Source: an uncultured Bacilli bacterium
Lineage (GTDB): Bacteria > Bacillota_I > Bacilli_A > RFN20 > CAG-826
NCBI GenBank assembly: GCA_905236085.1
Contig: CAJOOD010000074.1
Coordinates: 1 to 6,261 of the forward strand
Length of the DNA stretch: 6,261 nt
Reading direction: 5' to 3'
The notes under the pieces were generated by a model. It was not told the origin of the DNA and searched no databases. It was given only the letters and a program-made list of their open reading frames with translations. Below, piece after piece: positions 5,801 through 6,261 of this stretch (position 1 is the stretch's first letter; every line of letters begins with the position of its first letter). The position numbers and the translations under genes are program-made.

Positions 5801-6094
5801 ATATAGACTTTTGCTAAATATTATTTATGTGGCCGCTCCTGGTAATTCCATGCAACACATTCATATATCAATCTCTTAAAAATCAAAAAAGCCTGCAAAT
5901 TAGATAAAAAGCGGACAAATCTCGCATTATTTACTCAATTTACATATTGAAATGGCTATAATTATCTTTGTTAAGGCTTAACTAGCTAAGGAAATAATAT
6001 CTCCATTTGATTTGAAAAAGAATTATACTTAATTTAGAAACGCGATAAAAATAATCTTGCTACCGAAATAGATGATAAAACCGAAGACAATTAA
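5801..6094. other. Intergenic region with no supported gene
   Basis: All frames are broken within short distances. A 26-codon frame (5827-5907) and a 16-codon minus-strand frame have no ribosome binding site or family resemblance. TATAAT at 5957-5962 is an isolated -10-like box without a well-spaced -35. Positions 5977-5990 (CTTAACTAGCTAAG) form a near-palindrome matching at 12 of 14 positions. No convincing terminator follows the gene ending at 5800. Confidence 0.5.
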
Positions 6095-6261
6095 ATGAAG
6101 ACCTTTATGAGACAATCACGAATAATCCAAGGATTAATGAGAACTAGCAACATAGATGAAGAACAATTATATGAAATTATCAAATTTGATTTAGATAATG
6201 GAATATATATCTTTGATCTCGCTGATATATACGATAATGGTGGCTCAGAAATTAAATTAGG
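6095..6261 (+). CDS. Aldo/keto reductase-like protein, N-terminal part cut by the window edge
   Basis: Fifty-five codons are open to the window end. Residues 8-16 (SRIIQGLMR) match the first strand of bacterial aldo/keto reductases, normally a form like SRI-x-GxMR. Residues 26-52 (YEIIKFDLDNGIYIFDLADI, then YDNGGSE) match the next helix and strand, with D41 and Y46 in the spacing of the catalytic Asp and Tyr of this NAD(P)H-dependent oxidoreductase superfamily. The usual beta-hairpin before SRI is shorter than normal by about eight to ten residues, and the glycine after the catalytic Tyr is Asp. An in-frame TAA lies directly before the ATG and no good ribosome binding site is seen. The gene may be an N-terminally shortened or decaying copy, or it may be real with an atypical start. 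The substrate cannot be told from this part. Confidence 0.6.
   Translation, partial: MKTFMRQSRIIQGLMRTSNIDEEQLYEIIKFDLDNGIYIFDLADIYDNGGSEIKL

Noticed and set aside
5827..5907. 26-codon frame after the AlbA_2 gene
   Set aside because: It has no ribosome binding site, no conserved feature, and a length expected by chance.

Overview
The window is A+T-rich bacterial DNA with strong AGGAGG-type ribosome binding sites, TGG as the only visible Trp codon, and gene families common in low-GC Gram-positives (Bacillota, or Mollicutes-like Bacilli, possibly host-associated). That placement is an inference from composition and gene families; no marker gene is present.

Layout. Positions 1-896 contain no intact gene. 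They hold a minus-strand fragment of an IS30-type transposase (308-610), a terminator-like inverted repeat (120-154), and a regulatory zone (765-889) with an 18-bp perfect palindrome and two 12-bp direct repeats, leading to a strong ribosome binding site. Positions 897-4134 form a tight three-gene plus-strand cluster. Its genes are a membrane-anchored XRE/Cro-type regulator with a Cys/His zinc-ribbon-like module, a 633-residue lipoprotein with InlB/Flg_new-type repeats and a long unrecognised C-terminal region, and a small single-pass membrane protein. Their spacings (12 nt with the Shine-Dalgarno sequence overlapping the stop codon, then 1 nt) indicate one operon.

Positions 4135-4348 are intergenic and hold the most striking structure in the window. 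Six TTCAA-initiated sites are spaced 20 or 21 bp apart. They alternate between complete palindromes (TTCAA-NN-TTGAA) and half-sites, so the array is three copies of a 41-bp unit. It ends at the ATG (4349) of a 483-residue AlbA_2 (Schlafen AAA_4-like) / RecG-C-terminal-type HATPase protein, and the likely promoter of that gene is built from the last unit. I infer that this protein, or a partner, binds the array and controls its own expression. Downstream, 5801-6094 looks non-coding, and from 6095 to the window edge runs the N-terminus of an aldo/keto reductase-like protein.

Working model (inference): the operon is a surface-sensing module, with a DNA-binding protein tethered to the membrane and co-produced with a lipoprotein outside and a small membrane protein. 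The AlbA_2 gene is a separately promoted, probably autoregulated unit. No gene product here has an experimentally known function that I can identify.
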